This document shows, piece after piece, positions 45,894 through 57,499 of a stretch of DNA of 64,000 bases. Numbering within the stretch: position 1 is the first letter of the stretch; each line of letters begins with the position of its first letter. The notes beneath the pieces are model-generated. The model did not search any database, was not told where the DNA came from, and saw nothing but the letters and a program-made list of their open reading frames with translations. The DNA comes from Cristatella mucedo (lineage: Eukaryota; Bryozoa; Phylactolaemata; Cristatellidae): assembly GCA_009760855.2 (NCBI GenBank), contig WPIO01000163.1, positions 410,001 to 474,000 on the forward strand, given 5' to 3'. The position numbers were made by a program, and so were the translations under genes.

Positions 45894-45895
<2 letters not shown>
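43970..45895 (+). mobile_element. LINE A copy X, split by LINE A copy Y
   Basis: X begins with [20 protein letters not shown] and is cut at 'tatctc' (44060-44065). It resumes at the duplicated 'tatctc' (45117-45122) exactly where it left off: 'ggtgggagactcc', then YGVPQDSVLGPV, FYADDTQLYL, LNDDKTNLLVMG, SARNLGVIFQSDLSLDD. After SRLDFCYSLLTGL an internal deletion jumps to the 3' UTR and a variant tail 'ggcgctgtattaagtg'. The (TA)n(TG)n microsatellite starts where (ATT)n would be expected. Confidence 0.9.
44066..45116 (+). mobile_element. LINE A copy Y, inserted in X, with 5' 102-bp duplication
   Basis: Bounded by a 6-bp target duplication 'tatctc'. The body from 44167 (LLVMGKPSVIQKLE) to the (ATT)n tail is open for 234 codons, through NSAARLVCREHRSCHITPLL, WLPVKQRIDFKVL and WNSLPTCIRTFPDLTTF to a stop. 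Its first 102 bp (44065-44166) are an exact copy of 44656-44757 from its own interior. This is young, 5'-truncated and not autonomous because the endonuclease and the catalytic palm are absent. Confidence 0.93.
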
Positions 45896-45940
<45 letters not shown>

Positions 45941-45972
45941 AGTGTGTGTGAGTGTGTGTGCGTGTGTGTGTG
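45895..45972. repeat. (TA)n-(TG)n microsatellite
   Basis: A TA run followed by TG with two AG interruptions. Its reverse complement resembles the microsatellite at 47144-47319. Confidence 0.95.
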
Positions 45973-47143
45973 CATGTCTCATGTGTTTTGTGACCATCTC
46001 GGCGATCCTTCGAGTCACTCAGGCGTATGTTGCGCTCCCCTGCATGCGACATATCGCAAGGCATTGCCTCGGCCGGGCTGTTAACAGCCTGGGTGACCCT
46101 CACTGACTGGGTGACCCTCACTGACAGCCTGGGTGACAGGCCCTCGTCTAATGAAGAGAGCTCACGTGGCCCAGCTGCCTTCGGCCGTGGAAACATCGGT
46201 CGGCCCAGCCTCGCTCTGGGTGGATGTGCGACGAAACCTTAAAGTGTCTCTTCTGCAGCATCTAGCTGGCCGGCTTGGATGCCCTTCACCGGATGTTCTC
46301 AACCGACCCCAACGATATAGAGCACTCGTTCGTGCAGTCGTGCATCGCCAATATCGAAACTGCCTCAAGGCCGGGCTTGGGAAGCCTAGCTCGCTCAGGG
46401 CAAGGTCAGCCGTTGGCAGACCAGGGACTGGTTCGCCACCCAGCCCACAGCTCTTTCTGACCGTGGGTCTCGCCCTGCCGTTCCTGGCCTGGCGGTTCGT
46501 TCGCCGTGCTCGCCCGGACGTGCTGCCGGTGAGCGCTGCTAGGAGCCGGTCACTCCGGAATGGCCACACGCTGCCGCCTTTACCACAGTGAGGCTGAGAC
46601 CGTCTACCCCACGTCCTAAGCCATTGCCGGCCGATACCACAAGCAATAATGGCTCGCCCCAGCCTTGTCCTGGGTCCCCTAATCGGGTCTCTTCCGGCCA
46701 CCGGGCTCTCTCTTGCCGATCGGCAGGTTGCTGCCTTCCCGCTCGCCGGGAGTCCGGCTCTCAAGCCGGTCTTGGTCACCGACAAGGCCACGACGCGGTC
46801 ACAGTCAACGTAACGGTGCTGTTTGACAGTAGCAAGGATGCTCATGTGGCGGTCTCGCGGAAAAAAGTCAAAAAGTATAAGGCCATGACCTAGTCTTACT
46901 GCTGGCTACCGGTCGGCAGTGGTAAAGCTCTCCTTGGTTGGCGCCCTGGGTGGTTGGCGACCGGATAATGAAGCCGGCATGGCATAGCTCCACATTTTGC
47001 GAAAGGAACGTACAGCGTTTCCCGGTCGGAAGCGATGGGTTCCATTTTCCTGAACCGGGAGTCTCGGGTAGCCCGAGGCCCCAGCAGGGCAGTGATCTTC
47101 CGGCTGAGGTACAATAAATGGTTCCAATATTCAAAATACATGT
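45973..47143. mobile_element. GC-rich block between mirror-image microsatellites (unidentified)
   Basis: About 1.1 kb of GC-rich DNA in AT-rich surroundings, open on plus (46133-46591, 152 codons) and minus (46162-46845, 227 codons). Neither frame shows a domain I recognise. The plus frame has VDVRRNLKVSLLQHLAGRL and a basic region. An 18-bp unit 'tgggtgaccctcactgac' is repeated at 46090 and 46108. The sharp composition change and flanking TA/TG tracts suggest an inserted element, possibly one that targets TA microsatellites. This is inference. Confidence 0.4.
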
Positions 47144-47148
47144 ACACA

Positions 47149-47221
<73 letters not shown>

Positions 47222-47230
47222 ATATATACA

Positions 47231-47282
<52 letters not shown>

Positions 47283-47319
47283 CGTATATATATACAAACA
47301 TATATATATATATACATAT
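47144..47319. repeat. (CA)n-(TA)n microsatellite
   Basis: 'cacgcacgcacgcacg' then CA, then long TA with occasional TG/AC steps. Confidence 0.95.
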
Positions 47320-48657
47320 GAATTGAGGCCCTATGCTAATTAACCTACTTCAGACAAAGCTTAACATGATTTAGCTACTCTTTGTATGTCAATCACCAAA
47401 TCTTACGGGTATTCACGTTAACGATTTTAAAAAGTTTTACATGCTTTGCTTCCTAAGCAGCATATTTTAAGCGTCTATAAATAGATGTAATTCTCCGACG
47501 ACCCTTTGCAAATTTAGAATTATTATCGTTATTATTATTACAAGTTGCATGAGATAACTTATCTACTTTATTTCGCAGCGAGTGTAAGGAGAGAAGCCAT
47601 CCGCACTAGCACGACTTACCAATGCATCCTAAAACTGCCTGTACCTTTAAACATGTAAGTATTTCCTTAATATGGTGAAATATTTCTTGTGATATTAGCC
47701 TGGTCTCTTTAAATGTTGAAATAGCACTCCACCTTAGATTTGGGGCAAGAATGCACTAAACGCGGTAATAAGACAAATGGAAACAGCTGATACACTGAAG
47801 AGAAACCTTTTAATTGGCGTTAATGCTAACTCCCCTATTATTTAACATTGCCTGCAGCATAATAAAAATCGCATTTACTCCTTACTCCTACCATCATGCA
47901 AATGCGATAAGCATCTCCAGCTTCTGTCAATTCTCAGTAAATACATAAAAACCACGAAAGCTATATCTAAATTTATAAACTAACTCAGAAAATGAGAGTA
48001 TTTAGCATTTAGCTATATTTGATAAGAAAAAATGGCATTTCGTAGACCTTTTTCCAGCTGCGACGTGTCACTAATGGTCCGGGCATGTAAAAAGAAAATT
48101 ACGGCAAAAATCACTGCAGCTGACATATTCAGCTACTCGGTTTTTCTTCGGAATCTTAAATTATGATGCACTAACAAATGCTCAGCCGAAGGAAGATTTG
48201 AGAGTGTGTCTAACAGAGTGTGCTCAGCGCCGGCTACAGCTCGCCCAGGCACATCTTTAACTCACCATTTCCAATGCTCAGATGCTAGCCACTTCAGCTT
48301 GTCCATTTTGCTCATCGGATATCAGCTGAAGACGGCACAGTATCCTATGTTACCGCCGTGCTTTTCCACCGTACTCACGGCCTTTGGTTTCTTAGCTGTC
48401 TGATTTTGTCCTTTTGCTGAATTATTTCCAATCAGTAAAAACTATGACGTCTCTTATCGTCGCACCTTGGCCCTCACACGTCCCGGGTATCTACATTATT
48501 TAATTAGCCACGTCCACAGCCCCTCCCCAGCTCTAGCAGAGCTTGAGAGATTGCTGCAAGGTGACAGTGACAGCACTCCAATAGCTAGTCCACGTTCTTA
48601 GACGATCCCTATCGAGTCGTGCTGGTCGTACTGCTCTTTTTTTTTCCGCTACTCATG
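47320..48657. other. No gene seen
   Basis: AT-rich; a short (ATT)n at 47520-47540 is not preceded by a LINE tail. Nothing supported. Confidence 0.4.
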
Positions 48658-48958
48658 CTAGACACCAGCTGTCTCTTCAGATTGCTTTCGGCAACTAAGA
48701 GAATCGTCACTTTTTGCCGTGTCCACCGGGATATGGCAGTGTGGAGAAGCGCTCCGTCGCATAACCGTGACATGTTTCAGGACAATCAGGCGGCTCAGAT
48801 AGAGGTAAGGCAGTCCGTCGGCAAGCACTGTAAAGGTCCGTCTGGCAAGGAACTTGTTCTGATACCGTCGGTAAGGCTGCAACTTCTCTGAATGGTAAGC
48901 TGCCGATCCACGCACGTATTCGTGCGTCTCGTGTTTCGGCGGCGGCGGACGCATGATG
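48658..48958 (-). CDS. Weak candidate exon
   Basis: The minus-strand frame after a 'ggcgctccag' dinucleotide acceptor reads SIMRPPPPKHETHEYVRGSA, then EKLQPYRRYQNK and on to TAG at 48658. It starts in phase 2, so it could follow the transmembrane exon at 52833-52631. The composition suits a cytoplasmic tail. The acceptor has almost no pyrimidine tract, an overlapping minus frame (48707-49069) is equally open, and no poly(A) signal is near. Probably chance. Confidence 0.2.
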
Positions 48959-49149
48959 CTGGAGCGCCTTTTCCTGGCTTTGCTCCAAGTGGTCAATGGT
49001 CGGTGGTTGATAGCGCCTCCTCATTTCGGACAATCTACCTTTCAACTTTCTCCTTCTGCAATTGGACATTCTGACAATTGGCAGCTGTCGGGGTTCTTTA
49101 CAGTGACATCACTCAGTTACACACCAGGCTCGAGCTCAGCCATAGTTAT
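48959..49149. other. No supported gene
   Basis: Short region with overlapping frames on both strands. A pyrimidine tract 'tcaactttctccttctgca' at 49038-49056 could serve a plus-strand acceptor, but no convincing exon follows. Confidence 0.3.
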
Positions 49150-49515
49150 AAAAATACAAATACATTTGCACAGTGCCCTCTGAGAACTTTAATCTCTTTC
49201 CGGACACTTTAAATATGCTGCAAAGGAATCACGGTCGACATGTTAGTGTTAGCATGCTCAATGACAAAAACCATAGCATGTTTAGAGGTGACATGCACAG
49301 CTTCACTGGCCGATGCACAGTGTCAGTATAAAGGGTGGATCAGATTGACCTACTAAATGCTGGGATAGATAGATGCGTTTTAGCTTCTATTTAAATATGG
49401 TCTACTCAGGGGATGTAGTGATGCAAGTCGGAAGTGAGTTCCAGGCTTTGGGAGCATGTGAACTAAAGTCACGGTTTTCAGAGGATTTGCGGTTCGTAGA
49501 AGGCATCGAGGTTAT
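49150..49515 (-). mobile_element. LINE A 3' end fragment
   Basis: Minus-strand 3' UTR and ORF2 end: 'attaaagttctcagagggca', 'gcatgtcacctctaaaca' and a WNSLPTCI-equivalent region. Diverged, no clean tail. Confidence 0.8.
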
Positions 49516-50729
49516 TGTGCTTACCAAGTCGCTATTATCACTGAACAATTTATGACCTTCATTTTAAGCGTATACATAATTTCTAAGACACAATTTAGTT
49601 TTCATAAGGTGCTACAGAGATGTCTTAATATCATTTTACAGTTATTACTAGTGTTAGCTGACTTCAAAACATTAGTGAAATGACACTAGATAATGTTGTT
49701 CTTCATCTCCTCTTTGCACAAAGGCCATCGAATGCTTCGTACCCCACTTAAAATGAACACTCTCCTACTATGCTCGCTCCATTACCTTATCTCGTGTACA
49801 AATGCTACAGCGAATCTCCTTTATCGAATTTCAAGCATCCATTAAAGTGATTAACTGCTCAGGGTATTGTCCTATCCAGGGCTGGATTCGATGCAGTAAC
49901 TTTAATTCCCCGGGACGTTGAAAGCTGAGCCATTCAAATCCTTAGTAGTTTTCAAAATCAAAAATATTGCAAAGATAATCCTGGTTACCGGAGAAGTCGG
50001 TTTCCTCCTGACAATGGCTGTAGTTAGGCAACTCGCCTTAAGCTGACCCTATTTTTGGAACGTGCTGGAGTCGGCTACGTTTTACCATAATGAGAAATGT
50101 CATAACGTAAATGTACACGACTTTCTGTCTTCCAGCGAGAAACTAAAGTATGCAGGCTATCAGGATGTTTTTATCTCATTCCATTCACTATCTAAACTCT
50201 GCTACAGGCGAACATAACTGTGAAACACAATCATGACTTCAATCGCTACGCCACCATCGACAGTGCTCTAATTATTCGGGACAATTATTAGACTTGCTAT
50301 GCATCTCAATTCACTCGCCCACCATAGACGACATTGGCATTTGGAGGATCACTAACTTCTTGAAGCTTAGCCAGCATAAGACTAATCTAAATGCTATACG
50401 TGAGCACAGATCGACGCTAAAGTGTAAGAGCTGACCCTAAAGCTTGGTTCGTCTACCATTACTCTCATAATGTCAGGTAATAATCTAGAAAAAGTCGTTC
50501 ATAAAAACTTGCCGTTAGGTAGGCACTTTGGCTACACCGGCAAGTTGTCCTACTTTCACCTGAGACACGTGGACAAATAAAACTTTGGGTAGGTGAGGGA
50601 GAACGGAACCAAAAATACTTTACATTTTTGTGATATTTTGTCTAGGTTACTGCAATAACATGTATTATTAGAGACCTCCTGGACTGTGCCAATAATCGTC
50701 TGCAAATAACGTGAAACGCGACACTTCCT
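49516..50729. other. No gene seen
   Basis: AT-rich; nothing supported. Confidence 0.4.
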
Positions 50730-51540
50730 CTGGTCTGTCGTTTACGGCACAGCTGTTCAACCACACCACTTCTGCAGGGCTTCAATCACTCGGCATCAAG
50801 CATCGCTTTGTCAAGATAATCTTTCCCGCCTACTCATACTGGCTAATCATACCTCCCTCTCACCTCCTCGAAATCCTCCGTATCAGCTTGGCAGGTCCTT
50901 GCACTCGCCTGCACCAGCCAGCTTATCTGTCTTACTTATCCTGTCCCACTTATCTCGGCTGGTCGAAACTCAATACTCTAGGGATTCTTCGTTTTCCGTG
51001 TATGCTATCTTGCTTTTAATTGCTATTTGTACTTTCTCCTGTTGCATCGAGATTTAAAGCAGATCAATAGAAACTTGGTTCTCTTGAGGCAATGTATAAA
51101 ACACAAATTAAAGGTTTCTTACAGAGTTTTTTAGACCCTTCATTCTCTGTCTGCAGCTTGTCTGTCGGAACTACTCCCAAACCAGCCTATGGATCGTACC
51201 GCCCCATTTTTCTGACTGAAATCATTTAACTATGCCCTGAACCAACTTAAACGTTTTTGGAGACCGTGCCTATACTTCGCACGCTCCCAAAACCTGAAAC
51301 TCGCTGGCTGCTGGTGTCGCGACGTCCACTGACTTGACGAAATTAAAAAAGAAGCTAAAAAGCACCTTTTTTTCACGGCATTTTTTTCGGCGTCCGTGTG
51401 ACTTGAGCTTTGTGTGGTTTTGCGTGCTGACACTGTGCATGCTCCCACTGACCAATTGATCGTATTTCGCTCAAGCATAAGCAAAGTGTGTAGAAATAGA
51501 TTAAGTTCACCAAGGTCGCTATACAGATGTATTATTATTT
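50730..51540 (+). mobile_element. LINE A, highly degraded 3' part
   Basis: 50730-50830 recalls the 'caccacttctcgccgacctg' to 'gtcaagcaacg' stretch. 51120-51540 recalls the ORF2 end ('ttcgcacgctcccaaaacct') and 3' UTR ('gctgacactgtgcatgct', 'ggtcgctatacagatgtatt', (ATT)n). About 280 bp between are not recognisable. Confidence 0.6.
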
Positions 51541-51807
51541 CTTTTTACTTTTTTATTATGTTAGTATCATCTGGAGCAACTGAGAGCGAGTAGTTGGGAC
51601 TCTCAAACGTATTTGAAAGAATTCCCTGGGTATTTCCGTTCTGGTACGTAGTGGGGAAATCCTGACATGATGCTGGTATTTCCTTGCTTTAACGTATTGG
51701 CAAATAATAATGTAAGCAGCTGCTAACTAAAAAAACAACAAAGATAGTCATATTTAAAGCCTTAGCTATCGATGTCGAACACCGGAGTGCACGCACCTGA
51801 TGTGGTG
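51541..51807. other. No gene seen
   Basis: AT-rich spacer. Confidence 0.4.
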
Positions 51808-51867
51808 TTTGCAATTTACTCCTCTCTGCTTTAGTTTTTTGCAATTTACTCCTCTCTGCTTTAGTTA
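51808..51867. repeat. 30-bp tandem duplication
   Basis: 'gcaatttactcctctctgct' recurs at 51811 and 51841 with identical context. Confidence 0.95.
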
Positions 51868-51879
51868 CATATCATGCCG

Positions 51880-52165
51880 ACAGGCACCCGCTGACCCCTG
51901 CCGCGGGCGGAGGGGACGTGGAGAGACCTAAAGTGATCGCCATCAGCAGCCCAGGTGCAGGCGGTTTGCCAGTAAAATGGCGATCGGTTTCCTAGGGACC
52001 CACGACGAAGCGTCAAGGAGTTTCAGCTGCGAAGCGAGTCACAAAATGGCATCCCACGGGCAATGGCTCGTTCGTGCGGCACGCGAGTCGCAAGGGAGCA
52101 CTCTCGGAGCGGCGCACAAGTGAGACAGTAATGTAGGCAAGCGCCGAGGCAAGCTGCCTACGGTA
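51880..52165. promoter_or_regulatory. GC-rich island with YY1-like motifs
   Basis: GC-rich patch with 'aaaatggcgatcgg' (51976) and 'caaaatggcatccc' (52042), both YY1-like. It lies in the intron after the transmembrane exon. A promoter or enhancer role is only suggested. Confidence 0.3.
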
Positions 52166-52171
52166 GCTTCT

Positions 52172-52394
<223 letters not shown>

Positions 52395-52630
52395 GGCTTC
52401 GAGTCAGCTGCCCGAGAAGCCCGCCAGCTGTTGCTAACGCGCTAGACCTGCGAGGCGCCGGCGGCGGCAGTGACAGTGCAATCTCTGTCGTATTCGCCGT
52501 CCGCGCTGCAGCCGCGTGTGCGCCGCAGAATCGGCTAGCTTGCACGCACGTAGCACCGGCGGCGGCGATGTTAGCGCTTATCTTATCGCCCGTAGCGCGC
52601 GAAGTGCGCGGAACTTCGCCCAACTCGTAC

Positions 52631-52833
52631 CTGTGAAATGCGGCGCCCGCGATAGCGAGCCCTATTAGCACGGCTGCAACGCCGACGACGACGCGTAATG
52701 CCTGCCACGCGTAGGCGTCGGCGTTGATCATTTCCCCGTTGCTGGCAGCAGCTGTGCTTTCCGAGCTGCTCGTGACGTCAGCGCCGAGGGTGGTCGGCGT
52801 TGAAGCGGACGAAGAGGAACCACGATCGGCGCC
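52631..52833 (-). CDS. Second transmembrane exon (TM exon 2)
   Basis: Minus-strand internal exon of 203 nt. The acceptor 'ttccccttccagctctccag' is at 52834-52853 and the donor CAG|GTACGAGT at 52630. It enters in phase 0 with [20 protein letters not shown], continues Ser/Thr-rich ([14 protein letters not shown], possible O-glycosylation stalk), then [15 protein letters not shown] hydrophobic helix [19 protein letters not shown] follows, then H and a split AG (phase 2). Layout (polar S/T/N-rich stalk, one helix, donor right after the helix in phase 2) is the same as the exon at 35373-35192, though sequence identity is low. It could join the cytoplasmic exon at 30298, the candidate exon at 34546, or exons outside the window. 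Because it enters in phase 0, at least one upstream exon is needed. Family not recognised. Confidence 0.55.
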
Positions 52834-52853
52834 CTGGAGAGCTGGAAGGGGAA

Positions 52854-54479
52854 ATTTGAGTCAACAATTGCCACACCCGCGGAGAATGAACGCGTTAGGG
52901 GAGTTGCGTACGAGCGCATCGATGCGAATGAACGCAACGAAGCCGCTAAAATCCCGCGCCCATACAGCAGTGCTGAAATCTCGGACGCGCAGAAATAAGA
53001 ATGAAGCGATAACTTGGTTACCCAAATTCGCTCAAAACAGGTGAAGAGACCACGATTGACGAAAGTAGTTTGTTAAATGATTTAAAGTCACAGTCACTGT
53101 TTTCAAAGACAAACCCACATATTTGTCGACGGTGAATGCACGCTCTGGCTTGAAGGTAACTCTAAAGCCTGCCGCGACTGACGAGCTGAAGTCATGTGGC
53201 TCATCTTTCTCTCTCTGTCTTAAATAGCTACTCGTGCGAGCGCCTTTCTCTCCGGCGCCCTTTAAAATTCACTTTTAAATAGCTGGCAAAGAACGAACGA
53301 CTTAATCGAGTCTGATGTTTGTTCTCTAGGACTCGGCCCAGCGACGGCACGAACTCTGAGCACATTGAGCGAACCTCCGGCGCTCTAAGAGCGAAGTCAC
53401 AACGCCTTCGAGATGTTTATTTTGTTATGCTTGCACTTTACCTCAGAGATTAGCCTAGTAGGAACGGAAATTGTTGTTGGGGTTTCGAAGAGCATCAAAG
53501 GCAGCGTTTAATCACATCAGTAAGTACAACTTGTTCGCAAGCAAGCTACAGTGCCACGTGATTGGCTTAGACGGACACACTATTGCTAGCTCTCGGTGAT
53601 GCATCAGCAGTGATAAAACCCCGGCAAGCTTTAAATACGTTTTCTTTTTTTTTCTGGTAAAAGGCTCACTGAAAAGCGCGAGCAATTCGGCTTGTTCTAT
53701 CAGAGCACGAACTTTAGCAAAACCAGGCTCGTGGTTTATAGTCATGAGATACTTCTAAAACATGCATGCATTCTACCTATCTCGCTGTCATTTATCGATT
53801 GCAGTTAGAAGCACGGGCCGCTTTACGTCAGGAATGGAATACGGCCACCGCTTGACCTCATTAACGCATCTTTCATTGGGAGTATTCGGAACTGCGTGAC
53901 TCGATTAATTACATTTTTGTCACAAACGTGATTCTAATTTGTCGTTAATTAAAATGAAATGCAGTCATAAATCCGGGATTTTTTTTTGATGTGAGGTATA
54001 CGTAATTTTCTGTTCTACAGCAATTTGCATACCTGTGTACGAAGAAGTGGCTGCAACCACCCGCTAGCAATGCATAGAGGCAGTGCTGACACTAGTGTCA
54101 TTTATGCGCCGGCGAGGTCTACCTTGCATATTTTTCTATGTGTTTCACGCGATCCAAAAATTTCCTAACCACGATAGGCATTCGTAAACGCAACAACATT
54201 TTTCATATCAATTTTAAATTGTAAACGATGAGATAGACTTCAAAACACTGTCCGGTGAGCTTTGTGATCAAGAAGCCACAGTCCCAAATTAACGTAACAA
54301 GTCCTCTTTAGGAGTGCCCTGACCGGACATAACTGTCGAGTCCAATATTCCAAATTCCAGAGTATGCTCCGAAGGCAAACTCTGAAAGATTTTTATAATT
54401 GTAAACTTCTTCGCCGCAGCGCCCAACGTCAGTCGAGTGAACACTGAAAACTATATGCAATAACGCAATAAAAAATATG
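52854..54479. other. No gene seen; 5' side of TM exon 2
   Basis: GC-rich up to about 53000, then AT-rich. No upstream exon with a phase-0 donor could be pinned down. Confidence 0.35.
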
Positions 54480-55445
54480 CAATAATAATATGCAATAATT
54501 AATAATAATAAGTTAGAATAAAACATTTGATATTAACTCATCAGAGACCTCAATTTCTTTCTAGGCACTTGAAATTTGCTACAGAGGGAGCACGATTGAG
54601 TTTTTATTGGTTGCATGCTCAAAAAACAACAGGAATACCATGGTTAGGGATGGCATGCATAAGGTCAGCATGGAACTAAGCATGTACATCGTAAGCGCCC
54701 ATAACCACATAAAGGACGAATCACAGAAATCCACTAAATGCTGTAAAATAGATGAACTTTTAGTTTCTGTTTAAATGTGGTAGAGTCAAGAGATTTCTTA
54801 ACTAGAATCTGGCCTGGCTTTGAGCGCATAGAAGTTAAAGGCACAGTTCCCAAAGGACTCGAGGATTATACGTGGTACACGTAAGCAATTAGATTGGGAA
54901 AAGAGAGTGGTACGATGCTTAGCCTTGTTGGGTAGGAGATCCGATTGGTTGGCTGGAGCCAAGAATGAATGGACCTAAAAGTGAGCGGCCAAACTTTTAA
55001 ATCGATGGTTTCTTGACTGGAAGCCAGTGCAGGTTGGCGAGAAGTGGTGTGATGTGGCAACTGCAACGCTCACGACAGACAAGCCTAGCCGTAGAGTTTT
55101 GCACAAGCTGTGAGCTCCTGATTGTAAAAACCGATAGACCAGCAAGCAGTGAGTTACAGAAGTCAAGAAGGGATGTCACAAGCGAATGGAAAAATTTAGA
55201 CGCGGTATTCCTGTCTAAACAGGCCCAAATTTCAGCCATGTAATTTAGCTGAAAAGTAAGCAGACTTGAATGTGGAGCAGATGTGGTCATCTAAGGAAAG
55301 GTCACTTTGTAACATGGCCCAGGTTCGTGCAAATTCAGCAGGAGGTATGCTGGCAGAACCGTTTGTCAGCACTGAACTTTTCATACTCTCTGAATTATGC
55401 TTGGTTTTCCGCTAACATATGTGCGTACACGGGTTCAATTGTCTG
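54480..55445 (-). mobile_element. LINE A 3' half
   Basis: Minus strand from the 'MGKPS'-equivalent region ('ggttctgccagcatacctcc') through SRLDFCNSLLAGL-like, NSTARLVCRERCSCHITPLL and the 3' UTR to a degraded (ATT)n at 54480-54515. Frameshifts present. Confidence 0.85.
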
Positions 55446-55499
55446 TCCCTACAGCTTGAGGACGTTAGCGCCACCAGTTATTTGATAATGGCTTCTATA

Positions 55500-55570
55500 C
55501 AGCAATTGTACAATTCCTAGAAAGATTCAGCTACATGAGGGCTCTGTACAAATGTATTATTACCTTTTAC
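55500..55570 (+). mobile_element. L2-like tail remnant
   Basis: 'aattcctagaaagattcagc' and 'gggctctgtacaaatgtatt' correspond to a degraded LINE A or SINE2 tail. Confidence 0.5.
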
Positions 55571-55694
55571 GTAGTAACAAAGCGACCAATAACGAGGAAG
55601 GACTATGCTGGACTATTATATATAGACATTTGATGAATATTGGGGTTCCGTTGAAAAGGTAGCCAATAGGCTTATTCTCTTGTAGAAAGTAGAA

Positions 55695-56350
55695 ATTAAG
55701 AGCAGCTAGGCTTGTCTGTCGTGAGCTTCAAAGTTGCCACATAATACCACTTCTTGCTGACCTGCCCAGTCTCTCAATCAAGCAATGAATCGACTTCAAT
55801 GTTTTGTCACTCACCTTTAGGTCCCTTCATTATTAGGCTCCAGCCTACCTATCAGTTCTAGTGCCCCACCAGGCTAAGCATCGTACCACTCGCTTTTTGG
55901 AATCTAATTTTTTACCTATACTTCGTACAAGCCTTAAATCCTGTGGAGATTGTGCCTTCAGTTCGCATGCTCCCAACGCCCGGTACTCACTCGAACGTGC
56001 GTCACGACATCTAATGAATTGTCCACATTTAGAAAGAAACTAAAGACGCACCTATTTGTCACAGAATTTAGTTTGTCGCTGTGGTTAGAACTTTTTTGTG
56101 CTTGTGATTGCTAACACAGTGCATGCTGCCACTAACCATACTTCTATGCCAACCTTGTGCATGTCATCAATAACTTTGTTATTCTTGTTGAATATTGAGC
56201 TTCTACCTCTAACCATTCGATTGCGTTTCTTTTGCAGCAAATGTAAAGTGCCTAGAAATAGATTGAGTTCTCCGAGGGATTTTTATCAGTTGCATTATTA
56301 TCATTATATTATTATTGTTAAAGTAAATTAAATTATTATTATTATTAAAT
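55695..56350 (+). mobile_element. LINE A 3' fragment
   Basis: From 'gcagctaggcttgtctgtcg' (AARLVC) through the C-terminal domain with frameshifts, the 3' UTR and a mixed (ATT)n tail at 56295-56347. Confidence 0.85.
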
Positions 56351-56397
56351 CCTACGTTGCATTGATCTGCTGCTGCCATGCATAACTAACATAATTA

Positions 56398-57473
56398 AAT
56401 ATGTCATTAGCCTCAGGTCATGTCCCAGCACCTTTCAAAAAAGCTGTAGTCAGGCCTCTCCTCAAGAAAGCAACACTAGACCAAGAGAACTTGAGCAACT
56501 ACCGCCCAGTCTCCCTTCTACCATTTCTATCAAAGACACTGGAACGAGTCGTGGCAGACCAGCTGAACTCATATATCGAAACCTCACACCTTGCTAGTAA
56601 GTTCCAGTCCGGCTTTAGAGCTAATCACTACACAGAGTCAGCATTGCTTAGGGTATACAACGACCTACTTTGGAATGTAGACATGGGTAGAGTGTCTCTG
56701 CTCGTTTTGCTCAATCTTTCGGCAGCTTTTGACACCATCGATCATAAAGTTCTTCAAGAGCGCCCTCATCTCGCCTGGGCATCACTGGCAGTGCTCTACA
56801 GTGGTTCAGGTCCTATCTCAGTGGGTGACTACAGAGTATTGACGTGAAAGGACAACGATTATCCGAGGTACCTCTAAAATATGGGGTACCTCAGGACTCC
56901 GTGCTAGGTCCGGTTCTTTTCACGGTTTATGCTCTCCCTCTTGCTGATGTGATTGCCAAGCACAATCTAGGCTTTCACTTCCATGCGGATGACACTCAGT
57001 TGTACCTTTGCTTTGATCCCTCCCAGCCTTCGAGCGCCTCAGATTCTCTCAACTCACTTGCTGCATGCATTGATGACATCCGCACATGAATGGCAGCAGA
57101 TTTTCTAAAACTAAACGATGACAAAACTAACTTACTAGTTATGGGCAAACTCAGTGTGACTCGCAGATTGGAAAGAGTGTGTCTCTCCTCCCAAAATTGG
57201 CTCTTCCAGCATATCTCCTGTTGAATCAGCTCGAAATCAAGGTGTCATATTCCAAAGCGACCTCTCGTTAGACGACCATATCAGCTCCACAGTCAAATCT
57301 GCCTATTTTCAGCTTCATAATTTTGCAAAAATTCGGGCTTGTTTAGATAAGGATACCACGTCCAAGTTGGTCCATGCATTCGTGACATCTCGTCTCGACT
57401 TCTGCAACTCACTGCTTACTGGCCTCCCAGCATGTGCGATCAGGCGATTGCAGCTGGTGCAAAACTCGCTGTC
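56398..57473 (+). mobile_element. LINE A RT-domain copy, 3'-truncated
   Basis: Best view of the family A catalytic core: [50 protein letters not shown] (catalytic Asp), YGVPQDSVLGPVLF, then FHADDTQLYLCF where the usual Tyr is His. A frameshift lies around 56755-56840 and a stop replaces Trp at 57087-57089. It ends abruptly in the C-terminal domain ('ctggtgcaaaactcg') at 57473, without 3' UTR or tail. Retrotransposition does not normally lose the 3' end, so the tandem array that follows probably deleted it. Confidence 0.92.
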
Positions 57474-57499
57474 GTAGGTTCCAACACACTCGTGCACTT

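Noticed and set aside
46868-47343. Several frames rich in Ile-Tyr and Thr-His
   Set aside because: They are direct translations of TA and CA microsatellites, not proteins.
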